This document shows, one piece after another, positions 1-4,976 of a DNA stretch of 5,148 bases; positions within the stretch are counted from its first letter, which is position 1; every line of letters starts with the position of its first letter. This DNA comes from an uncultured Cellvibrio sp. (GTDB lineage: Bacteria > Pseudomonadota > Gammaproteobacteria > Pseudomonadales > Cellvibrionaceae). Location of the stretch: NCBI GenBank assembly GCA_946886255.1, contig CAMPIG010000350.1:1-5148 (forward strand), read 5' to 3'. The notes under the pieces were generated by a model, which searched no databases, was not told where the DNA came from, and worked only from the letters and a program-made list of their open reading frames with translations. The position numbers were made by a program, and so were the translations under genes.

Positions 1-54
1 GGCGGCCGTCCACCGGACGCCCTAGTCGGGCGCCGCTTAATATTGGCGTTAGAA
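1..54 (+). other. attC site, 3' part only (upstream cassette)
   Basis: The window opens inside an attC site. The visible part ends in the R' core GTTAGAA (48-54), preceded by a GC-rich arm containing GGCGCCGC. Arms such as CGGACGCC facing GGCGCC resemble the L''/L' dyads of the other attC sites here. The R'' core and the gene it serves lie outside the window. Cassette 1 starts at position 49. Confidence 0.8.
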
Positions 55-89
55 ATCATTAGCACTCTGCCAAAATAAGGAGAAAATTA

Positions 90-728
90 GTGGCAAATCT
101 TCCATACGCACAACGTACCGCAACGTTGATGACGATGCTCGAAAAAATCAAGACAGCGTCTGTTCCAGAAAAGTTTTCACAAGATTTTGTGGCTGAAAAA
201 CTCCTTATGAAGGGCGGAACTCCTAGATCGATCATCCCGTTTATCAAAAAAATGGGGCTTGTAGCTACCGACGGCACTCCAACAGAAAGGTACAAAGAAT
301 TTCGTAATCCAGCTAAATCTGGAGCCGCGATCGCAGCGGCCATGCGCGAATTATACGAGCAACTGTTTGAGATGAATGAGTATGTGCATGACACAAACCC
401 AGCTACCCTTAAAGGACTGATCGTAGAGGCAACCGGCGCTGAACAAAACTCTAATGTTGTAAGCAAGACTCTTTCGACATTTCAAGCGTTAAGAAAAATT
501 GCAGATTTTGATTCTGATTCAGAAGAGGAATCTATCGTTTCGGAAGAAACCGCAGATTCTTCACCAGCATATACCTTGCCCCGAATACATAGCCATCAGT
601 CAAGTAATAATGGGGGCGAAGGTATTAATTTGTCGTATACGATAAACCTAAACTTACCCGCCACTACAGATATTGAAGTCTTTAACGCTATTTTTAAAAG
701 TCTCAAACAGCATCTAATTCAGGAGTAA
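90..728 (+). CDS. DUF5343-family protein, first gene of a two-gene cassette
   Basis: This 212-residue protein starts at a GTG with a good ribosome binding site, TAAGGAGA at 76-83, seven bases upstream. Residues 1-135 are mostly helical in character and look like the DUF5343 family, recognised from overall pattern (N-terminal YAQRTATLMTMLEKI, the KGGTPRSIIPFIKKMGLV segment, then RYKEFRN). That segment resembles a winged-helix-like unit. An acidic, serine-rich linker follows (about 138-160), then a polar stretch. A conserved-looking C-terminal tail at 180-212 contains LNLPATTDIEVFNAIFKSL. No catalytic motif, signal peptide or membrane segment is visible. The stop is three bases before the start of the HEPN gene, so the two are almost certainly co-translated. 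The molecular function of DUF5343 is not established. Antitoxin, sensor or partner of the HEPN protein is inference from context. The cassette is visibly more AT-rich than most of its neighbours. Confidence 0.85.
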   Translation: MANLPYAQRTATLMTMLEKIKTASVPEKFSQDFVAEKLLMKGGTPRSIIPFIKKMGLVATDGTPTERYKEFRNPAKSGAAIAAAMRELYEQLFEMNEYVHDTNPATLKGLIVEATGAEQNSNVVSKTLSTFQALRKIADFDSDSEEESIVSEETADSSPAYTLPRIHSHQSSNNGGEGINLSYTINLNLPATTDIEVFNAIFKSLKQHLIQE

Positions 729-731
729 TTT

Positions 732-1316
732 GTGAACCGAGCAGCAGCCATTAAGAGCTTCGGTATGACCAATATGCTTTTAGAAGCTGATCTTGACCTA
801 ATTGAGAAAAAATATCAGATAGATTTAGGCCGGGGAACTGATAAAGCCAGCCAGATCGAAGATGCCTATTATCCGCAATTCGATGCCTCATTAAGGGCAG
901 AGGCTCATGGGATGGCAAAACATTACGAGGTTTTCTATTGCCTAGAAAAATCGATTCGGCAGTTAATTGTGGATGTATTTGAAGGAACAGAAGACCCAGA
1001 GTGGTGGGAAAATCTTGTTCCTGAGGCTGTAAAGCTAAATGCAAAAAAAAGCATCAAAAGAGAGAAAGAGGCTGCGGTAACACCGAGATCTTCAGACCCT
1101 ATTGATTACACTACATTTGGCGAGCTTGGCGAGATCATTAAAACTAATTGGGGTTTGTTCGGTGGAGTGGTATTTAATGATTTAAAAGCGATGGAAAAAG
1201 TAATGTCTGCTCTAAATTCGCTAAGAAATCCAATTGCACACTGTTCCCCATTGGCAGAGGATGAAATTCTTAGACTTGAGTTGGCGCTTAGAGACTGGTT
1301 CAGAATTACTAGCTGA
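732..1316 (+). CDS. Swt1-type HEPN domain protein, probable RNase toxin or effector
   Basis: This 194-residue protein starts at GTG 732, three bases after the upstream stop. Its ribosome binding site AGGAG (721-725) lies inside the end of the upstream gene. The key signature is R165-N-P-I-A-H170, the R-x4-H active-site motif of HEPN ribonucleases, in a C-terminal helical hairpin (about 145-193). An acidic helix with E72 and R76 (YCLEKSIRQLIVDVF) precedes it, as in many HEPN folds. A lysine-rich region near 104-116 separates the halves and a FGELGEII segment follows. The pattern fits the Swt1-like HEPN group from memory. HEPN proteins of this kind cut RNA in toxin-antitoxin and antiphage systems. 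Here the target is unknown, and pairing with the DUF5343 protein suggests a two-part conflict module. The stop sits 13 bases before the attC, leaving no room for further genes in this cassette. Confidence 0.85.
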   Translation: MNRAAAIKSFGMTNMLLEADLDLIEKKYQIDLGRGTDKASQIEDAYYPQFDASLRAEAHGMAKHYEVFYCLEKSIRQLIVDVFEGTEDPEWWENLVPEAVKLNAKKSIKREKEAAVTPRSSDPIDYTTFGELGEIIKTNWGLFGGVVFNDLKAMEKVMSALNSLRNPIAHCSPLAEDEILRLELALRDWFRITS

Positions 1317-1329
1317 TGAATATACCAAT

Positions 1330-1401
1330 TTCTAACAAGTGCAGGTTGTCGGACAGGTACTACGCTGCACTCCGTCCCTGCCGCAACTGCAAGCGTTAAA
1401 T
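1330..1401 (+). other. attC site of cassette 1
   Basis: This site of about 72 bp runs from R'' TTCTAAC (1330-1336) to R' GTTAAAT (1395-1401). The outer arms AAGTGCAGGTTGTCGG and CCGCAACTGCAAGCG are imperfect complements, with extra unpaired bases as expected for a folded bottom-strand attC. The first base of R'' departs from the R-Y-Y-Y-A-A-C consensus. Confidence 0.9.
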
Positions 1402-1410
1402 GTGGGGAAG

Positions 1411-1872
1411 ATGACCTCGTACAACTATCCTGAGCTCATACTGCAAAAGACCGTTGATCTTCCTAAGATCCTCGGTTTGTCGCTGGAGAAAGCACTCGTT
1501 AACTTTGTTGGCGATGAGTTTAACGTGCTCTATTTGAAGGCTGGTGGTCGCTGGTTTGCTGCTCAGCCAGAAATCGGTGGAGAGATTTTGGGGTTTCATG
1601 AACTGGAGTCCTCACCCACAGAAGGGCCAAGCTCTGACGGCAGTGGCATTGTGGGTTGCGCTCTGTTCCAGCGATTTATGGGAGCCCAGGTAGCTGGTGT
1701 TCGGCAAATGGGTGAAGCGTGGAACGGACACGGTTTTGAGATGAGCTTTTGTGGCATTGTGGACTACACGCTGCTGGTGCAATCCATACATACAGGATCT
1801 GAACCCCAAGATTATTCAGATTGCTTGCGGCTCGGGGTTGGAAGTTATGTACATGTTGCGAATTACATTTAA
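1411..1872 (+). CDS. Hypothetical cassette protein, unrecognised
   Basis: This predicted soluble protein is 153 residues from ATG 1411. The open frame extends upstream into the attC, but a start there (GTG 1339) would lie inside the recombination site without a ribosome binding site. GGGGA (1404-1408) lies very close to ATG 1411, so initiation is probably weak; GTG 1402 is an in-frame alternative. I do not recognise the family. Visible features are a hydrophobic, mixed alpha/beta-looking body (FNVLYLKAGGRWFAA near 37-51), a glycine/serine-rich loop at 69-80, two lone cysteines (C83, C114) plus C138 near the end, and no signal peptide or membrane helix. The stop TAA (1870-1872) lies inside the R'' core of the following attC, so the gene fills its cassette. 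Function unknown. Confidence 0.75.
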   Translation: MTSYNYPELILQKTVDLPKILGLSLEKALVNFVGDEFNVLYLKAGGRWFAAQPEIGGEILGFHELESSPTEGPSSDGSGIVGCALFQRFMGAQVAGVRQMGEAWNGHGFEMSFCGIVDYTLLVQSIHTGSEPQDYSDCLRLGVGSYVHVANYI

Positions 1873-1944
1873 CCAAACGCGTCACTCGGATGCCCTTTAC
1901 GCCGCTCCGCTCTGTAAAGGTCACCGGTGCGCTCTGCGTTATGT
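1867..1944 (+). other. attC site of cassette 2
   Basis: This 78 bp site has R'' ATTTAAC (1867-1873), matching RYYYAAC, and R' GTTATGT (1938-1944). The centre carries a perfect 7 bp stem, CCTTTAC paired with GTAAAGG, around a GC-rich loop. R'' contains the stop codon of the preceding gene. Confidence 0.9.
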
Positions 1945-1960
1945 TTCTGAGAGGGAGACG

Positions 1961-2332
1961 ATGTTTAAAACCATTATCTTTTTAGGATTTCTCGCGTTCA
2001 GCGTTGCCCTCAATGTGCATGCAGATGACAGCGCTAGGATTGATCGCCTAGAGAAGCAAGCCCAAGAACTGAAGGTTCGGCTATCGAGCCTAGAATCCCA
2101 GGTCAATGATCAAGATGAAGTCCAGGAATTCGTCGCGAATGGGGATGGTTGGAAATCAATCGCAAACTGGAGAAAGCTGACAACAGCAATGGGCTACGAT
2201 GATGTCGAAAGGATACTCGGCACGCCTGAGCGAGTGGATGGGGGTGACCTGGCACATTGGTATTATCCAAACCGCGCAAAAGTTGTCTTTATGCGTGGGA
2301 AGGTCGAGTCATGGTCGGAACCAAGACAGTAA
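1961..2332 (+). CDS. Secreted coiled-coil protein with BamE/SmpA-like C-terminal domain
   Basis: This 123-residue protein starts at ATG 1961, preceded by the purine-rich GAGGGAG (1951-1957). Earlier in-frame starts lie inside the previous gene and its attC and are rejected. Residues 1-21 form a clear Sec signal peptide: K3, a hydrophobic stretch IIFLGFLAFSVAL, then V-H-A before D22. No lipobox cysteine is present, so it is not a lipoprotein. Residues 23-50 show a short heptad coiled coil (RIDRLEKQAQELKVRLSSLE). Residues 70-121 follow the BamE/SmpA-like pattern: W..L..AMGYDDVERILGTPERV, then HWYYP, then VVFMRGKVESWSEP. It probably resides in the periplasm or is outer-membrane associated. True BamE is a lipoprotein of the BAM complex; this one lacks the anchor, so a role in outer-membrane assembly should not be assumed. 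Confidence 0.85.
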   Translation: MFKTIIFLGFLAFSVALNVHADDSARIDRLEKQAQELKVRLSSLESQVNDQDEVQEFVANGDGWKSIANWRKLTTAMGYDDVERILGTPERVDGGDLAHWYYPNRAKVVFMRGKVESWSEPRQ

Positions 2333-2333
2333 T

Positions 2334-2417
2334 ACATAACAAGTGCAGGCACGGCGACGCCTACTACATTGCGCCTTCGGCTCCATTTCGTAGGCGCGCA
2401 TGCTGCAATCGTTAAAG
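2334..2417 (+). other. attC site of cassette 3
   Basis: This 84 bp site has R'' ACATAAC (2334-2340) and R' GTTAAAG (2411-2417). The outer arms AAGTGCAGGCACGGCG and CGCGCATGCTGCAATCG are imperfect complements. An inner stem CGCCTAC/GTAGGCG closes the terminal region. Confidence 0.9.
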
Positions 2418-2427
2418 GTAGGTAGTA

Positions 2428-2829
2428 GTGGTAGAAATTCCGAAATTTAAGTCTCCATCTCTGTTTTGTCTAACTGTGGGGATCTCCTTGGTTGCCTGGT
2501 TTTACACCCATGCGTTCGTTTTGCTCGATAAGTACATGCCAATGGAGTTTTCCCTGCAGGAGGAGCTCTTAGTATCTGAGGCTCAGTTAGAATCAGCGAA
2601 AATGAAAGGCGATGAGGTTCAAACCACGGTGGCTGAAGCAAAATTTAATGCAGCCAAGTATAAAAACACCCAATTTAACAAGGTCATGGACGGAGCGTTT
2701 GAGCTTCATTCACATTCGCTGTGGGTGGGCATCCTTTTTCTGTTGCTCTCGATTCCTGCCTTCATAATTGAGATTGGGTGGCAGAAAAAAGCCTTTAACC
2801 AAGCGGTCAACCGGACGCCAAAACCCTAG
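2428..2829 (+). CDS. Small two-helix membrane protein, unrecognised
   Basis: This 133-residue protein starts at GTG 2428. AAAGGTAGG (2414-2422) is the probable ribosome binding site and overlaps the R' core. Two transmembrane helices are visible, about residues 11-33 (LFCLTVGISLVAWFYTHAFVLL) and 97-116 (LWVGILFLLLSIPAFIIEIG). Between them is a long alanine/glutamate-rich amphipathic helix (about 42-85, EELLVSEAQLESAKMK) that could form a coiled coil. By the positive-inside rule the lysines near both ends (K6, K8 and K120, K121) suggest both termini are cytoplasmic and the loop periplasmic. The last residues (NQAVNRTPKP) are encoded by the attC itself, because the frame runs about 35 bases past the R'' core before TAG. 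The family is not recognised and no catalytic motif is seen. A stress or envelope role would be guesswork. Confidence 0.8.
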   Translation: MVEIPKFKSPSLFCLTVGISLVAWFYTHAFVLLDKYMPMEFSLQEELLVSEAQLESAKMKGDEVQTTVAEAKFNAAKYKNTQFNKVMDGAFELHSHSLWVGILFLLLSIPAFIIEIGWQKKAFNQAVNRTPKP

Positions 2830-2883
2830 CGGGTTCTGGTTCCCTCCGCTGCGCTACGGCGCCGGTTACCATCAGCGTTATGT
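2793..2883 (+). other. attC site of cassette 4, overlapped by genes at both ends
   Basis: This 91 bp site has R'' CTTTAAC (2793-2799) and R' GTTATGT (2877-2883). The arms GGTCAACCGG and CCGGTTACC pair well. The left half is translated as the C-terminus of the membrane protein, and the TTA of the R' core is the reverse-strand stop codon of vapC. Confidence 0.9.
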
Positions 2884-3279
2884 TTCTTTCAGAGCAGGCT
2901 CAAGCCCAAGGTGATCAATAAAAGGGATAAAGTCGCGATCCAAAAACAGCAGAGGTAGCTCCTTCTCTATGCAAAAGGTCGCGATGATCACATCAGCAGT
3001 TTTTCTGATCGTGACGCCCCTTTTGCGAAGCGCGCGATAATTGTCAGCACACTTGGCAGCCATATCTTTGCCAAACATTTCATATTGGTCCAACGCCAGT
3101 AGGCTTTGTTTGGTCTGACGGTATTGCTTGTCGTTGCGGATGCCTTGAAGGATCTCCAGAAATATGAGGTCGCCAATAGCGACTGACCCTAGGACTATCG
3201 AGGCATCCAGCAGGTCAGTGTGCGGGTTTTTGACTCCGTTGAAATAGTCGATCCAGACGCTGGTATCCACCAGTATCAT
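2878..3279 (-). CDS. vapC: VapC-family PIN-domain ribonuclease toxin
   Basis: This 133-residue PIN-domain toxin is read on the minus strand. The acidic metal-binding residues of VapC are present: D5 in ILVDTSVWIDYF, E42 in FLEILQGI, D96 in TADVIIATFC, and D114 and D116 in LFLDRDF. The length is normal for VapC, so the enzyme looks intact. VapC toxins are magnesium-dependent RNases that cut tRNA or rRNA; the target here cannot be read from sequence. Its ATG overlaps the vapB stop as ATGA (3276-3279), which gives translational coupling with the antitoxin made first. Its stop codon TAA is the complement of the first three bases of the cassette (2878-2880), so the coding frame ends exactly at the recombination point. 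Transcription runs against all other cassette genes, as expected for a unit with its own promoter. Confidence 0.95.
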   Translation of the reverse strand: MILVDTSVWIDYFNGVKNPHTDLLDASIVLGSVAIGDLIFLEILQGIRNDKQYRQTKQSLLALDQYEMFGKDMAAKCADNYRALRKRGVTIRKTADVIIATFCIEKELPLLFLDRDFIPFIDHLGLEPALKET

Positions 3280-3470
3280 CCGGCGCTCCGCATTTCATCC
3301 AGGTCGCCTTCCCAATTAATTTTGCCTCGCAGCTTTCGAATCTCCTGCTGCTTGCTAAGCTGGACCAGAAGTTTCAGGCCTTGCTCAACGGCCTCTTTTT
3401 TGGTTTCGTAGCCGGAAGCTTTAAGGGCTTCGGCCATCAATTGGTCATCAATCACGATGTTCGTTCTCAT
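3276..3470 (-). CDS. vapB: VapB-family antitoxin
   Basis: This 64-residue antitoxin precedes vapC on the minus strand, with a 4 bp ATGA overlap. AGGTGA (complement of 3474-3479) is a good ribosome binding site four bases before ATG. The N-terminal MRTNIVIDDQLMAEALKASG and KKEAVEQGLKLL segments fit the small DNA-binding VapB type, in which a short beta strand and helices form a ribbon-helix-helix-like dimer. The C-terminal LRGKINWEGDLDEMR is the usual toxin-binding tail that blocks the PIN active site. It should neutralise VapC and, together with VapC, repress the operon through the inverted repeat just upstream. The protein appears complete. Confidence 0.93.
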   Translation of the reverse strand: MRTNIVIDDQLMAEALKASGYETKKEAVEQGLKLLVQLSKQQEIRKLRGKINWEGDLDEMRSAG

Positions 3471-3480
3471 GTGTCACCTG

Positions 3481-3508
3481 TGTGTATGTTTATCGCATTC
3501 TATACACA
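3481..3508 (-). promoter_or_regulatory. Probable vapBC operator with overlapping promoter
   Basis: TGTGTAT (3481-3487) and ATACACA (3502-3508) are perfect inverted 7 bp arms. Their centres are 21 bp apart, two helical turns, immediately upstream of the vapB ribosome binding site. On the minus strand TAGAAT (complement of 3497-3502) lies between and overlapping the arms and could be the -10 box; no convincing -35 is seen. Position and symmetry fit autoregulation by VapB-VapC. The exact promoter is inferred. Confidence 0.65.
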
Positions 3509-3527
3509 ATCTAGCACTTCGGGGAGA

Positions 3528-3605
3528 ACATAACAATCGGCTGCACAGCGACCGATTTTCCGCCGCTTCGCGGCTCCAAACCGGCGCGTGAGCCGGGCGT
3601 TATGT
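3528..3605 (+). other. attC site of cassette 5
   Basis: This 78 bp site has R'' ACATAAC (3528-3534) and R' GTTATGT (3599-3605), which are perfect complements of each other. The centre has a short CCGC/GCGG hairpin with a TTC loop. The site lies on the promoter side of vapBC, because that operon is reversed within its cassette. Confidence 0.9.
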
Positions 3606-3623
3606 TTCAGCGGGAGAGTGAGT

Positions 3624-4079
3624 TTGAAGCGTGCAAAACGATGGGCTGAAGGCAACGTAGTGGCGGTTCCGCTCGAAGATGGCGGGTTCGGCTTTGGTGT
3701 TGTCGTTGAAGAACCATTGGTCGCATTCTTCGCGCGCAGAGCCAATACTAAGGAGATGCCGGCCGATATTTCGAGTGCGGCTATTGCCTTCTCGGTCTGG
3801 GTGATGAGCAAAGCTATCGGTAAGGCTCACTGGTCTGTTGTTGGCACTATGAAATTGCCGTCACACGTAGAACTGGCCCCTTGGTTTTTTAAACGAGACA
3901 TCATCTCCGGCAAGTACAGTTTGTACCGCCATCCCGAAGAAAAACCTGCTTCGCGGGAAGATTGCGTCAATTTGGAGCGAGCGGCGGTGTGGCAGCCGGA
4001 GCACGTTGAATCCCGATTGACTGATTTCTTGGCCGGTCGTGAACAGCAGAACAAATGGGTGCGTTCTCTCGCACTCTGA
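3624..4079 (+). CDS. Imm26-like immunity protein
   Basis: From TTG 3624 the product is 151 residues. GGGAG (3612-3616) sits seven bases before that TTG but only one base before the in-frame GTG 3618, so the TTG is preferred; GTG would add two residues. The frame's earlier part lies in the attC and is rejected. The sequence resembles the Imm26 family: an N-terminal KRWAEGNVVAVPLEDGGFGFGVVVEEP strand-rich start, a central HWSVVGTMKLP segment with APWFFKRD, and the near-terminal LERAAVWQPEHVESRLTDFL. Imm26 proteins are predicted immunity proteins found beside polymorphic toxins. No cognate toxin gene is present in this cassette or next to it, so it is an orphan, possibly giving protection against neighbouring strains. 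No signal peptide is seen, so it is probably cytoplasmic. Family assignment is by pattern memory. Confidence 0.8.
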   Translation: MKRAKRWAEGNVVAVPLEDGGFGFGVVVEEPLVAFFARRANTKEMPADISSAAIAFSVWVMSKAIGKAHWSVVGTMKLPSHVELAPWFFKRDIISGKYSLYRHPEEKPASREDCVNLERAAVWQPEHVESRLTDFLAGREQQNKWVRSLAL

Positions 4080-4088
4080 ACAGATGAA

Positions 4089-4160
4089 ACATAACCAGTT
4101 GCTGCACGCGGATAAATTACTCGCTGTGCTCGCAATTTACCGGTGAGCAAGGCGTTATAA
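4089..4160 (+). other. attC site of cassette 6
   Basis: This 72 bp site has R'' ACATAAC (4089-4095) and R' GTTATAA (4154-4160). The arms CAGTTGCTGCACGCGG and CCGGTGAGCAAGGCG are imperfect complements, and TAAATT/AATTTA forms an AT-rich inner stem. Confidence 0.9.
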
Positions 4161-4172
4161 CGGGGAACCCTG

Positions 4173-4805
4173 ATGTCGAGTTGGGACGAAGACATTATCA
4201 AGGCATTTGAAAATCTTGGTGGAAGTGCGGGCTACGATTCGCTGTACGCCGAGATTGAGCGAATTCGCACTGGGCTACCGAGCACATGGAAATCGGTTGT
4301 AAGACGTCGCATTCAGGATCTTTCGTCTGATTCTGCGGGTTTTAAAGGAGGGAGAGATCTTTTCTTTTCCGTGGAAGGATTGGGGGCTGGCGTTTGGGGC
4401 CTGCGTTCTTATCTGGAAGAAACACCAAAAGCTTCAGATTTGCCGGAAGGTGTTGAGGAACCCGGGCGAGCTTATTCACTGACATATCGGGTCCTGCGGG
4501 ACACGGTCCTGGCCAGGAAGATAAAGGTCCTGCATCAGGATCGCTGTCAGATCTGTGGCATGACGGTTAGTTTATCTGATGGGAAAACCTATTCTGAAGC
4601 CCATCACATTATACCGTTGGGCGCGCCTCACAACGGATCTGATGTACCGGGTAATGTGGTAGTACTATGCCCGAATCACCATGTTCTCTGTGATTATGGT
4701 GCTATGGAATTAGCTCTCTCAGACTTGCGGACTGCCGAAGGCCACAAAATATCTGAGCGTAGCATTTCATATCACAATGAAGTCATATTTGGGCGTAAGT
4801 TATAA
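4173..4805 (+). CDS. HNH endonuclease with N-terminal winged-helix-like region
   Basis: This 210-residue protein starts at ATG 4173 with GGGGA (4162-4166) six bases upstream. The C-terminal half is a zinc-stabilised HNH nuclease: C125-x2-C128 (CQIC) and C166-x2-H169 are the likely zinc ligands, and H144-H145, N161 and H170 make up the HNH catalytic set (SEAHHIIPLG, VPGNVVVLCPNHH). Residues 1-80 look like a small helix-rich DNA-binding unit (IIKAFENLGGSAGYDSLYAEIERI, then WKSVVRRRIQDLS, then GVWGLR), a layout often seen in modification-dependent or other restriction nucleases. No methyltransferase or partner is in the cassette, so it either recognises modified or foreign DNA, needs a distant partner, or serves another role; this is inference. 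The stop TAA (4803-4805) lies in the R'' core of its attC. All catalytic residues are present. Confidence 0.88.
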   Translation: MSSWDEDIIKAFENLGGSAGYDSLYAEIERIRTGLPSTWKSVVRRRIQDLSSDSAGFKGGRDLFFSVEGLGAGVWGLRSYLEETPKASDLPEGVEEPGRAYSLTYRVLRDTVLARKIKVLHQDRCQICGMTVSLSDGKTYSEAHHIIPLGAPHNGSDVPGNVVVLCPNHHVLCDYGAMELALSDLRTAEGHKISERSISYHNEVIFGRKL

Positions 4806-4907
4806 CAAATCGCAGCAGTTCGCGGCCGATGGCCGATGGCCGCCGGACGCCCTTTACGTGGCTCCTTCGGTGCCACTCCAACGGCGCCGCTGTGCTCGGC
4901 GTTATGC
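4800..4907 (+). other. attC site of cassette 7, longest in the window
   Basis: This 108 bp site has R'' TTATAAC (4800-4806) and R' GTTATGC (4901-4907). It has a terminal hairpin GTGGC/GCCAC with a TTCGG-containing loop. A perfect tandem duplication of GGCCGAT (4824-4830 and 4831-4837) lengthens the left arm. R'' contains the HNH gene's stop codon. Confidence 0.88.
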
Positions 4908-4930
4908 CTTCCTACTCGCCCGCTGCCCCA

Positions 4931-4966
4931 TATAATAACGCTTGACGTTAATAACGTTCTGCGTCA
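4931..4966 (+). promoter_or_regulatory. Probable hig promoter and tandem palindromic operator
   Basis: TATAAT (4931-4936) is a perfect -10 hexamer, though the matching -35 region is poor. It runs directly into two adjacent palindromes: TAACGcttgaCGTTA (4936-4950) and TAACGttctgCGTcA (4952-4966), the second with one mismatch, repeating every 16 bp. This lies 10 bases upstream of the HigB-like start and fits autorepression by a HigA-type DNA-binding antitoxin. The operator role is inferred from symmetry and position. Confidence 0.55.
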
Positions 4967-4976
4967 CCCTTTCCCT

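Noticed and set aside
59..466. 135-codon minus-strand open frame opposite the DUF5343 gene
   Set aside because: Its low-complexity serine-rich translation mirrors the real gene's codons, and no start signal is seen.
1339..1410. Upstream extension of the cassette 2 gene to GTG 1339
   Set aside because: It lies inside the attC site with no ribosome binding site. The open frame there is incidental, and ATG 1411 follows the R' core as expected.
1867..1944. Strong hairpins between genes read as rho-independent terminators
   Set aside because: The hairpins here and in the other inter-gene gaps lack a following T-run and are bounded by R'' and R' cores, so they are attC dyads.
1751..1960. Upstream extension of the cassette 3 gene
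   Set aside because: It overlaps the cassette 2 gene and the whole attC. ATG 1961 gives a proper signal peptide and has a ribosome binding site.
3827..4201. 124-codon minus-strand open frame
   Set aside because: It runs antisense through the Imm26-like gene and the attC, shows no domain pattern and no ribosome binding site. It is a shadow of the real gene.
4942..4970. TTGACG as a -35 box for the hig genes
   Set aside because: No acceptable -10 lies 16-18 bases downstream (CACCCT or similar). The TATAAT at 4931 and the palindromes explain the region better.
4836..4976. Long N-terminal extension of the HigB-like frame
   Set aside because: It is translated from attC and promoter DNA. The family N-terminus MIISFKCKD begins at 4977.
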